A stretch of 55,607 bases of DNA from an uncultured Candidatus Melainabacteria bacterium (GTDB taxonomy: Bacteria > Cyanobacteriota > Vampirovibrionia > Gastranaerophilales > Gastranaerophilaceae). The stretch lies in NCBI GenBank assembly GCA_949915775.1, contig CATLEG010000003.1:1-55607 (forward strand). Reading direction: 5' to 3'. Made by a program: the position numbers and the translations under genes. The notes beneath the pieces were generated by a model. That model did not search any database, was not told the origin of the DNA, and saw only the letters and a program-made list of their open reading frames with translations. Shown here piece by piece: positions 31,196 to 38,900 of this stretch (the stretch's first letter is position 1; every line of letters starts with the position of its first letter).

Positions 31196-31745
31196 AAATA
31201 TTGTTATTTAAATTATCAATTGAACCGTTATTATTTATTACAAAATCAGATTTTTTAAGCTTTTCTTCCTGCGGCATTTGAGATGCAATTCTTGCTTTTG
31301 CATGTTCTACTGTATAGTTATTCCGCCTCAAAAGCCGTTCTAAACGAATTTTATCATCTGTGTATACAAAAATAATTTTGTCAAAAAGATTTTGCATATT
31401 TGATTCAAACAACAAAGGTATTCCTACAAAAAGAAATTCTTCATTACTATTTGCAGCAAAAAACTTTTCAATCTCCTGCGCTACTTGAGGATGCATAATT
31501 GAGGCAATTTTTTTTCTTGCTGTTTCATCAGAAAAAATAAGCTGACCAACTTTAAACCTTGAAAAATCTCCATTTTCAAACACATCATAATTTCTAAAGG
31601 CCTCAAACAATTCAGAATTTTTAACAGTCAAAAGTTCATGCGAAACTTCATCTGTATCAAGAACTTTATAACCTTTATTTTCCAACAACTTTTGAACAGT
31701 AGATTTGCCGCTTGCAATATTTCCGGTTATGGCTATTCTGGTCAT
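31164..31745 (-). CDS. coaE: Dephospho-CoA kinase
   Basis: A 193-residue P-loop kinase for the last step of coenzyme A synthesis. It has Walker A GNIASGKSTVQ, DTDEVSHELL, HPQVAQEIE, VGIPLLFES and LERLLRRN for the lid region. The ATG at 31745 with GGAGGG upstream is preferred to the ATG 15 nt earlier. It overlaps the CHAP gene tail to tail and lies 21 nt after the pseudouridine synthase. Confidence 0.95.
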   Translation of the reverse strand: MTRIAITGNIASGKSTVQKLLENKGYKVLDTDEVSHELLTVKNSELFEAFRNYDVFENGDFSRFKVGQLIFSDETARKKIASIMHPQVAQEIEKFFAANSNEEFLFVGIPLLFESNMQNLFDKIIFVYTDDKIRLERLLRRNNYTVEHAKARIASQMPQEEKLKKSDFVINNNGSIDNLNNNISSILEQIRLM

Positions 31746-31766
31746 TTTTAAACCCTCCAAATTCCT

Positions 31767-32498
31767 TTAAAGGTTTTGTATCTTATTTAAGAAATTTTTT
31801 AATTCCCTAATTTGAACAGGTTTAATTGGCTTGAATTCTCCGCGTTTTAAACCATCAAGTCTTAATGTCGCATGTTGAATTCGTTTTAATGTTTTTACCT
31901 CATGTCCGATATGTTCAAACATTTTTCTAATCTGTCTATTCATTCCCTGATACAAAGTAATTTGCATCTCTGTATGCTTGTTATCCTTCTCTAAGACTTG
32001 AATATCAGCATATGCAATTTTACCGGGTTCAATTTCCACCCCATTTGCAAGAGTTGAAAGTTCCGCACGTGTCAATACAGAATCAACTGTTACAAGATAT
32101 ATTTTAGGAACTTTTATAGATGGATGAGTTAGTGCATTAATCAAATCTCCGTCATTTGTTAAAATCAAAAGTCCCGTAGAATCTTTATCAAGACGGCCAA
32201 CAGGCTTCAAGCCGAACAAATTTTCGGGCAGCAAATCATAAATAGTTTTACGGCCTTTTTCATCATCAGAAGTTGTTATATAACCGGCCGGTTTATAAAA
32301 TCTGTAATATTGATGTTTTGCAGGATGAACAAGTTTTTTGTCAACAAAAACTTTATCTTTTGGCATTACAAGAAAACCAAGCTCTTTAATGATTTTTCCA
32401 TTAACCATTACAGAACCCTGTTGAATTAATTCATCAGCCTTCCTTCTTGAACATAATCCTGAAGATGCAATATATTTATTTAAACGGATACCGGACAT
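31767..32498 (-). CDS. RsuA/RluB-family pseudouridine synthase
   Basis: A 243-residue enzyme that isomerises uridine in rRNA. The N-terminal S4 RNA-binding domain (RLNKYIASSGLCSRRKADELI) is followed by the catalytic motif GRLDKDSTGLLILTNDG with its Asp, and NRQIRKMFEHIGHEVKTLKR. Length and motifs fit RluB (23S U2605) better than RsuA, but the target is not certain. It overlaps the thioesterase gene by 19 nt at its 5' end. Confidence 0.92.
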   Translation of the reverse strand: MSGIRLNKYIASSGLCSRRKADELIQQGSVMVNGKIIKELGFLVMPKDKVFVDKKLVHPAKHQYYRFYKPAGYITTSDDEKGRKTIYDLLPENLFGLKPVGRLDKDSTGLLILTNDGDLINALTHPSIKVPKIYLVTVDSVLTRAELSTLANGVEIEPGKIAYADIQVLEKDNKHTEMQITLYQGMNRQIRKMFEHIGHEVKTLKRIQHATLRLDGLKRGEFKPIKPVQIRELKNFLNKIQNL

Positions 32499-32935
32499 TG
32501 TTCTATACCTTTATTCAGTTTTTCAGCCAACTCTTTTGGCATTCTTCTATAAAGCTTTCCAGCTTCATTAATAGCCACAACATCAAAAGTCGCTTCGATA
32601 AACAACTTTGATTTCCCCTCCATTGAGGGGAGGGGATTAAGGGGTGGGTGTAATCTAATAGTCTGTTTGAATGTAACCGACAGACCATTACATTTTTCAA
32701 TCCATGTTTCAATAATAATATTGTCATTCAACTTTGCAGATGCCTTGTACCTAACATTCATATTAGTTACAGGAAGAAGAACATCCATATTCTTCATCTC
32801 AATTAAATCAAGTCCCAGCATATTACAAAGCTCAACACGACCTTTTTCAAGCCATCTCAAATATGCGCCATGCCAGACAACACCATATGCATCAGTATCT
32901 GCATAATAAACTCTAGTTTCAAATATATGTTTCAT
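32480..32935 (-). CDS. Acyl-CoA thioesterase (YbgC/FadM, hotdog fold) with in-frame repeat insertion
   Basis: A 151-residue 4-hydroxybenzoyl-CoA thioesterase-like protein. The catalytic YYADTDAYGVVWHGAYLRWLE has the Asp and the His-containing helix, followed by VRYKASAKLNDNI. Between strands SVTFKQTIRL and LFIEATFDVVAIN, where relatives have a short turn, there are 15 extra residues, HPPLNPLPSMEGKSK. They are encoded by a palindromic repeat (about 32610-32653). The reading frame is intact, so the protein is probably still folded. It overlaps the pseudouridine synthase gene. Confidence 0.85.
   Translation of the reverse strand: MKHIFETRVYYADTDAYGVVWHGAYLRWLEKGRVELCNMLGLDLIEMKNMDVLLPVTNMNVRYKASAKLNDNIIIETWIEKCNGLSVTFKQTIRLHPPLNPLPSMEGKSKLFIEATFDVVAINEAGKLYRRMPKELAEKLNKGIEQCPVSV
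32608..32653. repeat. Palindromic repeat read in frame in the thioesterase gene
   Basis: CCCCTCCATTGAGGGGAGGGG followed by ATTAAGGGGTGGGTG. It is related to the CCCACCCCTAC-CCCTCCCTT repeats near 38744 and 49849. Confidence 0.75.
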
Positions 32936-32965
32936 AAAATAATTATAATATAAAAGGAGAAAAAA

Positions 32966-33103
32966 ATGAAGTACAAATGTGAAATTTGCCAGTGGATATA
33001 CGACGAAGATGTTGAAAAAACATCATTTGATGAACTTCCGGATGATTATTTATGTCCGGTATGCAACGCACCAAAAGATTTATTTAGCCCTATTGAAAAT
33101 TAA
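32966..33103 (+). CDS. Short rubredoxin-like protein (45 aa)
   Basis: A 45-residue protein with four iron ligands, CEIC at residues 5-8 and CPVC at 30-33. The rubredoxin signature FDELPDDYLCPVCNAPKDLF is present, binding a single Fe by four Cys for electron transfer. The central loop (normally YDP..GDP..GI.PGT) is about nine residues shorter than in classical rubredoxins. AAAAGGAGA lies upstream of the ATG. It diverges from the thioesterase and precedes the nitrilase-family gene by 40 bp. Confidence 0.9.
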   Translation: MKYKCEICQWIYDEDVEKTSFDELPDDYLCPVCNAPKDLFSPIEN

Positions 33104-33143
33104 TGGGCTTGATATTATATCAAATTTATGCCATTATACAAAA

Positions 33144-33944
33144 ATGGCAAATATATTAAACATACAATTTTCACCAATAATTGGCAACAAAACAGAAAAT
33201 TTAAAACGTATAGAAAAATTTATTTTTGAAAATGCTAATAAAAATTTAGATCTTATCGTAATGCCCGAATTCTTTTCTACGGCAGTAGAAAACAAAATTA
33301 ACATTACAGAACCTTCCTGTGGAGGAGAAGTAGTCAATTTTTTATCAGAAATAGCAAAAAAATATAACACAAATATTATATGCGGAACTGTTTTGGAAAA
33401 AGAAGGAGAAAAAATTTATAACACATCTTTTGCACTTGACAGAAAAGGAGAAATATTGGGCAAATATAGAAAAATCCACCTTTTCAGATTCTTTGGAGGA
33501 CAAGAGCATAAATCAACAACTTCGGGAGACAAAGAAATTGTAATAGATTTTGATTTTGCAAAAGTTGGTTTAAGTATTTGTTTTGACATAAAATATCCGC
33601 TTCATTTCAAAAAACTAATAAAAATGGGAGCAGAAATAATAGTTTCACCATCAGCATGGCTCTTACCAGAATCTATGAATCAAAAAGAAAAAGAAATTTT
33701 TATTAACACCTGGAAAGCAACAAACATATGCAGAGCATCTGAAAGTCTGGTATACTTTGTAAGTTCAAATTTGGCCGGTAAACCAATCTCAGGTTTTGAT
33801 GCAATAGGTAATTCTATGATAACAGCACCTTCCGGAGAAGTAATTTCGCAAGCTGATGAAAAAGAAACTGTATTATTTGCAAATCTTGATATGAATATTG
33901 TAAGAGAGTTAAAAAAAGCAGTTCCGATATATAAAATAGATTAA
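33144..33944 (+). CDS. Nitrilase-superfamily carbon-nitrogen hydrolase
   Basis: A 266-residue amidase-type enzyme. The catalytic Glu is in LIVMPEFFST, Lys in GKYRKIHLF and Cys in GLSICFDIKYPLHF; C-terminal SNLAGKPISGFDAIGNSMI also fits. It probably releases ammonia from a small amide such as an omega-amide; the substrate is undetermined. The start MANILNIQFSPI at 33144 is the natural N-terminal strand. A longer in-frame reading from 32979 would overlap rubredoxin. Followed by a strong terminator. Confidence 0.9.
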   Translation: MANILNIQFSPIIGNKTENLKRIEKFIFENANKNLDLIVMPEFFSTAVENKINITEPSCGGEVVNFLSEIAKKYNTNIICGTVLEKEGEKIYNTSFALDRKGEILGKYRKIHLFRFFGGQEHKSTTSGDKEIVIDFDFAKVGLSICFDIKYPLHFKKLIKMGAEIIVSPSAWLLPESMNQKEKEIFINTWKATNICRASESLVYFVSSNLAGKPISGFDAIGNSMITAPSGEVISQADEKETVLFANLDMNIVRELKKAVPIYKID

Positions 33945-33951
33945 ATATAAC

Positions 33952-33987
33952 AAAAAAAAAGAACTCTATATAAGAGTTCTTTTTTAA
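33952..33987. terminator. Bidirectional terminator, nitrilase gene / tRNA-Pro
   Basis: AAAAAAAAAGAACTC tatata GAGTTCTTTTTT between convergent genes. Confidence 0.88.
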
Positions 33988-33988
33988 A

Positions 33989-34065
33989 TGGTCGGGATGA
34001 CACGATTTGAACGTGCGACCCCCTCGTCCCAAGCGAGGTGCGCTACCAAGCTGCGCCACATCCCG
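33989..34065 (-). tRNA. tRNA-Pro (anticodon UGG)
   Basis: 77 nt including an encoded CCA (33989-33991). Acceptor CGGGATG/CATCCCG, anticodon stem CCTCG/CGAGG with loop CTTGGGA, T-loop TTCAAAT. Unlike the two tRNA-Leu genes here, CCA is encoded. Confidence 0.95.
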
Positions 34066-34099
34066 TTCTTTAGGGTAAACACCATCTGGTGCAAAAAAA

Positions 34100-34128
34100 A
34101 TGGTAACATAAACAAATTTTTATGTCAA
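34100..34128 (-). promoter_or_regulatory. Promoter of tRNA-Pro
   Basis: On the minus strand: TTGACA, 17-nt spacer, TACCAT. A solo GGGACTTATATACAAGTTTA-CAC element end lies at 34140-34162 just upstream. Confidence 0.6.
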
Positions 34129-34139
34129 CAGATAAAAAT

Positions 34140-34162
34140 TGGGACTTATATACAAGTTTACA
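34140..34162 (+). repeat. Solo MITE end
   Basis: The 23 bases are identical to the left terminal repeat of the element at 22294. No partner end is seen nearby, so this is a relic or a promoter-bearing end. Confidence 0.75.
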
Positions 34163-34243
34163 CTAAAATCCTAAAAGTTGACTTGCCTATTATTTTATAA
34201 TAAAATTAATAATGTTTTTAGACTATTATGAGGACTAGGGAAA

Positions 34244-35332
34244 TTGGATTTTACGACATTAACTATTGAAATATTAAAAAGTATGGCATCATTAGTAGGC
34301 AACTACGGACTTGCTATTATTTTATTAACTGTTGTTATAAGACTTGCAATGTGGCCTTTGAACGTATCACAACAACGTTCAATGAAAATGATGCAATCTT
34401 TACAACCTAAAATTAAAGCTATTCAAGATAGATATAAAAGCAATCCGCAAATGATGCAGCAAAAACTTATGGAATTTTATAAAGAACATAAGTTTAATCC
34501 GATGGGCGGATGTTTACCGCTTTTAATTCAATTACCAATATTTATTTTGTTATATTCTGCTTTAATGAGCCCGCAGTTTATTCAAATTGCCGGTGATACA
34601 TCTTTTGGATTTTTAAGCAGACTTGATACAACGTTACGTGCTACAGCCGGACGTTCTTATGACGGAACATTCGGAGTTTCGCAGGGTGATACATTTACTC
34701 TTGGTAAGACTGCTAAAGTATATCTTCCTACAGAAACACTTGAAAATGTAAAAATTAAGAACCCTACAAAAGCGGTTGAAATTCAAGGTGAATTTAAACC
34801 GGGTGAAAATGTTGATTTAAAAATAGATTTAGATCATTTAGATTTGAAATTTGCACAGCTAAATGAAATTGAAAAAGCTGAAATCACTGTTACAGATATG
34901 ACAAATAAAGAAATTGAAAATATTACATTCGAAAAACAGGGTAATATTTTAATGGCATCAGTTCCAACTACTGCTGCATCAAGATCTTTCCACTGGGATG
35001 TATTTATTTTAATTGCATTATTTGCACTAACTATGTTTGCATCTCAAAAGATAATGATGGCAACAAACAAACCTAAAGACGGCGCAATAGACCCAACTCA
35101 GGAAGCTATTCAAAAATCAATGGGAACTTTTATGCCTATTATGATTATCGGTACATTTGTAATAATTCCGATTCCTGCCGGCGTTTTATTGTATCTGGTA
35201 ACAAGTAACATCATTCAAATTTTACAAACAGTTATCGTAAATAAACAAATTGATATGGAACAGGCAAAAACCGGAATGATGGCAAGTGATTCTGATGTTG
35301 CAGGTGCAAAAAAAATTGAACCTAAAGAATAG
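34244..35332 (+). CDS. yidC: Membrane protein insertase YidC/Oxa1
   Basis: A 362-residue insertase that places proteins in the inner membrane with or without Sec. There is an N-terminal helix, then SQQRSMKMMQSLQPKIKAIQDRYK and MEFYKEHKFNPMGGCLPLLI, the cytoplasmic hairpin and the groove helix. A soluble domain of about 110 residues sits between the first and second conserved helices (about 135-245), and MGTFMPIMIIGTF is at the C-terminus. It starts at TTG 34244 behind AGGACTAGGG. The position of the insert resembles cyanobacterial YidC. queA follows after 85 bp. Confidence 0.93.
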   Translation: MDFTTLTIEILKSMASLVGNYGLAIILLTVVIRLAMWPLNVSQQRSMKMMQSLQPKIKAIQDRYKSNPQMMQQKLMEFYKEHKFNPMGGCLPLLIQLPIFILLYSALMSPQFIQIAGDTSFGFLSRLDTTLRATAGRSYDGTFGVSQGDTFTLGKTAKVYLPTETLENVKIKNPTKAVEIQGEFKPGENVDLKIDLDHLDLKFAQLNEIEKAEITVTDMTNKEIENITFEKQGNILMASVPTTAASRSFHWDVFILIALFALTMFASQKIMMATNKPKDGAIDPTQEAIQKSMGTFMPIMIIGTFVIIPIPAGVLLYLVTSNIIQILQTVIVNKQIDMEQAKTGMMASDSDVAGAKKIEPKE

Positions 35333-35337
35333 AAAAA

Positions 35338-35415
35338 AGTCATTCTGAGCCGTATTTTATGAGATCCTTCGCTACACTCAGGATGACAGTACAGGCGAAG
35401 AATCTCATAAGGATA
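35338..35415. repeat. Dispersed repeat, GTCATTCTGAGC family
   Basis: GTCATTCTGAGC...GAGATCCTTCGC...CTCAGGATGAC...GAAGAATCTCAT: facing partial copies forming a hairpin-like unit in the yidC-queA gap. Relatives are at 38713, 38822 and 49712. Confidence 0.65.
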
Positions 35416-35417
35416 TT

Positions 35418-36542
35418 ATGCTTTTATCAGAATATGATTACAATTTACCTGAAGAATTAATCGCGCAGATGCCTGCCGATAAAAGAGAAAATTCGAAAAT
35501 GATGGTTCTGAACCGTAAGGACAGAACCATCTGTCATAAACATTTTTACGATATTGTTGATTTGATTGAGCCTAACTCTTTACTTGTCATGAATAATACA
35601 AAAGTTTTGCCGGCACGACTTATCGGTCACAAAGACACAGGCGCGAAGATTGAAGTATTTTTGTTAAAACAATATGACAATATTGACCCTCGCCCCTTGA
35701 GGGAGAGGGAAAATTTTGTTAGCGAACGAAGTGAGCTTACAAAATTTGGAGAGGGGTACTTGTGGCAAGTTCTAATTAAACCTTCCAAGAGAGTTAAACC
35801 CGATACAATAATTAAAATTAGCGATGAATTAAGTGTTCGTGCCATCAAACGTTTAGAAGAAAACGGAGAATGGCTTGTTGAATTATTATTTAAAGGTGAT
35901 AATGTTCTGGATATTCTTCACAGAAACGGAAATATACCGCTCCCGCCTTATATCGAACGAAAAATACCAAATGATGATTTAAAAAAATTAGATTTTGAAC
36001 GTTATCAGACAGTTTATGCAAAAGATGAAGGTTCAGTTGCAGCTCCTACTGCCGGTTTGCATTTCACTAAAGAAATTTTAAAAAAGCTTCAAGACAAAGG
36101 CGTTGAATTATGCGAAGTAACATTAAACGTAGGTTTGGGCACATTTAGACCAGTTCAATGTGAAAATATTTTAGAACATAAAATGCATTCTGAAACTTTT
36201 GAAATTTCTGCTAAAGCTGCTGACCAAATTAATAAAGCAAAACAAGAAGGCAGAACAATTATTGCTGTCGGAACAACAACTGTTAGAACTTTAGAAACTG
36301 CATTCCAACAATTCGGCAAAATATGTGAATGTCATAGTGCCTCAGAATTATTTATTTATCCGCCTTATGAATTCAAAGTAATTGACAAACTCATTACCAA
36401 CTTTCATCTTCCAAAATCAACATTGTTAATGCTTGTGAGTGCTCTTGCCGGAAAAGATTTTATTTTTGAAGCTTACAAAGAAGCTATTGAAAATAAATAC
36501 CGATTTTTCTCGTATGGCGATTGCATGTTTATTAGTTATTAA
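35418..36542 (+). CDS. queA: S-adenosylmethionine:tRNA ribosyltransferase-isomerase with in-frame repeat insertion
   Basis: A 374-residue enzyme of queuosine synthesis, adding the epoxycyclopentane ring to preQ1-tRNA. Family motifs are DYNLPEELIAQMPADKR, MNNTKVLPARL, VAAPTAGLHFTKEIL, LNVGLGTFRPV and FHLPKSTLLMLVSA. After KIEVFLLKQYDN it has about 25 extra residues (DPRPLRERENFVSERSELTK...) before WQVLIKPSKRVK. These are encoded by a 70-bp palindromic element (35687-35756) found elsewhere in non-coding DNA. The frame is kept, so the enzyme may tolerate the surface loop. Confidence 0.95.
   Translation: MLLSEYDYNLPEELIAQMPADKRENSKMMVLNRKDRTICHKHFYDIVDLIEPNSLLVMNNTKVLPARLIGHKDTGAKIEVFLLKQYDNIDPRPLRERENFVSERSELTKFGEGYLWQVLIKPSKRVKPDTIIKISDELSVRAIKRLEENGEWLVELLFKGDNVLDILHRNGNIPLPPYIERKIPNDDLKKLDFERYQTVYAKDEGSVAAPTAGLHFTKEILKKLQDKGVELCEVTLNVGLGTFRPVQCENILEHKMHSETFEISAKAADQINKAKQEGRTIIAVGTTTVRTLETAFQQFGKICECHSASELFIYPPYEFKVIDKLITNFHLPKSTLLMLVSALAGKDFIFEAYKEAIENKYRFFSYGDCMFISY
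35687..35756. repeat. Palindromic element, family P1, inserted in frame in queA
   Basis: CCCTCGCCCCTTGAGGGAGAGGG, then inner stem AAATTTTGT/ACAAAATTT, then GGAGAGGGG. It is the reverse complement of the type seen at 8218 and 26530 with a changed inner stem. Confidence 0.85.
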
Positions 36543-36567
36543 GTTTTTTAAAATTAGAATTAAAATA

Positions 36568-36596
36568 TTTACAAAAAAGTAAATCTATAGTACAAT
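36568..36596 (+). promoter_or_regulatory. Promoter of the SLH-domain gene
   Basis: TTTACA, 17-nt spacer, TACAAT; start near 36603 gives a ~37-nt leader with GAGGAATT before the ATG. Confidence 0.6.
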
Positions 36597-36639
36597 CGAA
36601 GATGAAAAAGGTTTACTAGTAAATATGAGGAATTAGAAA

Positions 36640-37899
36640 ATGAAAAAATTTATTTCCGGCATGATGGCAGTTTGTCTTTTGGCATTAAACGCTATTCCTG
36701 CAATGGCAGCATCTATTGCTGATGTCAGCCAAAATTACTGGGCAGCTAAAGAAATCATTAGTGTAGTTAACGATGATATTATGACTTTATCTGCTAATCG
36801 TTTCAATCCTGAAGGAAATATGACAAGGGTTGAATTCGTTAATGCTTTACTAAAAGTTTTATCAAATGACAATTTAAATGTAAGCATTTCTAACAAGTTT
36901 TCAGACGTAACTAAAGCTAATCCGAACTATGACAATATCTTACGTTCACAACAATTAGGTTTAGTTTACGGCTATCCGGATGGAACTTTCCAACCAAACA
37001 GAACTGTTTTGAGATCAGAAGCACAATCTGTTATCAGCCACATTACAAAAGATATGGTTGCTGACAAAGCTATCTTAAATCAATTTAAAGATGCTTCAGC
37101 TATCCCTGCTTGGGCAACTAATGTTTATGCAAAAACTATTAACTATGGTATCTATGTAAACTATCCTGATTCAAGAGAATTGAGACCTAATGACAATTTG
37201 TCAAGAGCAGAAGCTGCTGTTCTTTTAGCTAAATTAAGAGCTAAATTAGATTTAGTTAAATCTCAATACATCGGGGCAACTACAGTTGAACATTTAGATG
37301 TAACTAAAAAAGCTCCTACAAATGAAGTTAGAGTTAATAATGTTCAAAGCGTTATCGCTGAAGGAAACGTTTTAGTTGTTTCTTTTGAAGACAAATTTAA
37401 ATCAGAAGAACACCAGCCGGGTGACATCGTTACTTTTGTAGCTGAAGAAGATATTTGCACTGTTGAAGGAACTCTTGTAATTCCTGCAGGTACAAAATTC
37501 GTTGCTCAAATTAACGAAATCCAAAAAGAAAAATGGTTTAACAAAAATGCAAGAGTATATCCTCAATTATGCAAAATTGTTTTACCAGACGGAAGACAAA
37601 TGGCATTCAACGCAAAACCATTCACTAAAGATTATTCTTTAAAAGAAGGTCCATGGATGACAGCTGGTAAATTATTAGCTTATACAGCTGGCGGTGCTGC
37701 TGTTGGTACAGGTGCAGGTGTTGGATTTGCATTCATTCCTGATCCGCAAAAAATCGGTACAGGTATTGCTATCGGTGCTCCTGTAGGTGCTGCTGTTGGT
37801 TTGATTACTGGACTTGTTACTCCAGGTTTGAAATATCATGCAAAAGCCGGCGAAGATATCTATGTTATTTTATTAGATGATGCAGCAGTTGCAAAATAA
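36640..37899 (+). CDS. S-layer homology (SLH) domain surface protein
   Basis: A 419-residue exported protein. The signal peptide (MKKFISGMMAVCLLALNAIP then AMAA) is followed by SLH-type repeats (about 28-205). These include WAAKEIISVVNDDIMTLSANRFNPEGNMTRVEFV, YGYPDGTFQPNRTVLRSEA and LRPNDNLSRAEAAVLLAKL. The C-terminal part has a beta-rich region and a Gly-zipper stretch (about 345-395). SLH domains anchor to cell-wall polymers; cyanobacterial outer-membrane porins also begin with one. It has its own promoter and terminator. Confidence 0.88.
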   Translation: MKKFISGMMAVCLLALNAIPAMAASIADVSQNYWAAKEIISVVNDDIMTLSANRFNPEGNMTRVEFVNALLKVLSNDNLNVSISNKFSDVTKANPNYDNILRSQQLGLVYGYPDGTFQPNRTVLRSEAQSVISHITKDMVADKAILNQFKDASAIPAWATNVYAKTINYGIYVNYPDSRELRPNDNLSRAEAAVLLAKLRAKLDLVKSQYIGATTVEHLDVTKKAPTNEVRVNNVQSVIAEGNVLVVSFEDKFKSEEHQPGDIVTFVAEEDICTVEGTLVIPAGTKFVAQINEIQKEKWFNKNARVYPQLCKIVLPDGRQMAFNAKPFTKDYSLKEGPWMTAGKLLAYTAGGAAVGTGAGVGFAFIPDPQKIGTGIAIGAPVGAAVGLITGLVTPGLKYHAKAGEDIYVILLDDAAVAK

Positions 37900-37921
37900 T
37901 TAAACCTTTTTTAAAAATTGA

Positions 37922-37951
37922 CAGACCGGCAAATAGCCGGTCTGTTTTTTT
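37922..37951 (+). terminator. Terminator of the SLH gene
   Basis: CAGACCGGC aaata GCCGGTCTG followed by TTTTTTT. Confidence 0.92.
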
Positions 37952-38074
37952 ATACATTCAGGTTAGATAAATTGTATAAAGTAAATTAACCATGCAGCTA
38001 TCGTAAAAGTTTCGATAAAGTTTAAAATGAAAATGTAAATGAAATTTACGTAAAATTTTATGGGAGTATTTTTT

Positions 38075-38410
38075 ATGAAAAAACTATTTATTTCAATGGC
38101 ACTTATAGGTGCTGTAGCCTTTTCGGGACAAAATGCTTTTGCGGCATGCGGATGTGCAGATATGGCACAAAACACAAGAACACCATTTTATTATTACCTT
38201 AATCCTTTACAATATATTGGTATTGGTAACAATTATTCAAGTTTCAGTTTAAATCCGTTTACTGGTTTTAAAAACTGTAACCGAGCAAAAGTAAAAAAAT
38301 GTGATGAATGTACAAGAGTAAAAATAAATCCTTGTCCAACTTGTAAAAAAGCATTTAACGAACCTGAATGGATTTATGTTCAACCAAAATGCACCTCCTG
38401 TGGTCATTAA
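38075..38410 (+). CDS. Small secreted cysteine-rich protein
   Basis: A 111-residue precursor with the signal peptide MKKLFISMALIGAVAFSGQN then AFA, followed by ACGCADM. The mature part has four Cys pairs: CGC near the start, CNRAKVKKCDEC, CPTC and CTSC-GH at the end. The CPTC/CTSC pattern suggests metal binding or disulfides. No family is recognised. ATG 38075 is chosen because GGGAG lies 9-13 nt upstream; an in-frame ATG at 38060 adds MGVFF. A terminator follows immediately. Confidence 0.7.
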   Translation: MKKLFISMALIGAVAFSGQNAFAACGCADMAQNTRTPFYYYLNPLQYIGIGNNYSSFSLNPFTGFKNCNRAKVKKCDECTRVKINPCPTCKKAFNEPEWIYVQPKCTSCGH

Positions 38411-38437
38411 AAAAAGCCCTTTATGGGCTTTTTTTAT
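38409..38437 (+). terminator. Terminator of the Cys-rich protein gene
   Basis: AAAAAAAGCCC tttat GGGCTTTTTTT. Confidence 0.9.
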
Positions 38438-38900
38438 GTTTTTGGGAGTTATATACAAGTTTATAAGTCACTAATTAATACCCTTGACAAACAGCGAAAA
38501 ATCGGAAATAATAAGATAGAAGAAGAATTAAAGCTTGGAAGAGCGGAAGTTCAGAAGAGGTCAGGCTATTAAAAAAATAATTTTCTGGCTTGTCATCTTC
38601 TTGCCATCTGAGCAACTATGGAGGTAAATATATGTTTAATAAAACTTCATACATCGCCCCCCCCCCAACAGCCGTTTAGCAAGGATTTTGAACTAGTTTA
38701 GGTGTAAAATTTTCGTCATCCTGAGCAAAGCGAAGGATCTCAAACCCACCCCTACCCCTCCCTTACAAAAGGAGGGAACAAAAGAATTACGTCATGCTGA
38801 ACTAGTTTCAGCATCTCAATTCGTCATTCTGAGCGGAGCGAAGAATCTTAATTTACCCCTCACCCTAGCCCTCTCCCTCAAGGGGCGAGGGGAAAGTGTT
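38438..38900. repeat. Repeat-packed leader region of pseudopilin 2, with C10 tract
   Basis: A degenerate MITE end (38445-38462) and an ATG at 38632 behind GGAGGTAAAT, which opens MFNKTSYIAPPPTAV then stops. The C10 tract (38657-38666) lies inside that frame. Consecutive repeats follow: GTCATCCTGAGC (38714), CCCACCCCTAC (38744), GTCATGCTGAACTAGTTTCA (38791), GTCATTCTGAGCGGAGCGAA (38823) and CCCCTCACCCTAGCC (38856). The pilin frame is open through all of them from 38697. Confidence 0.7.
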
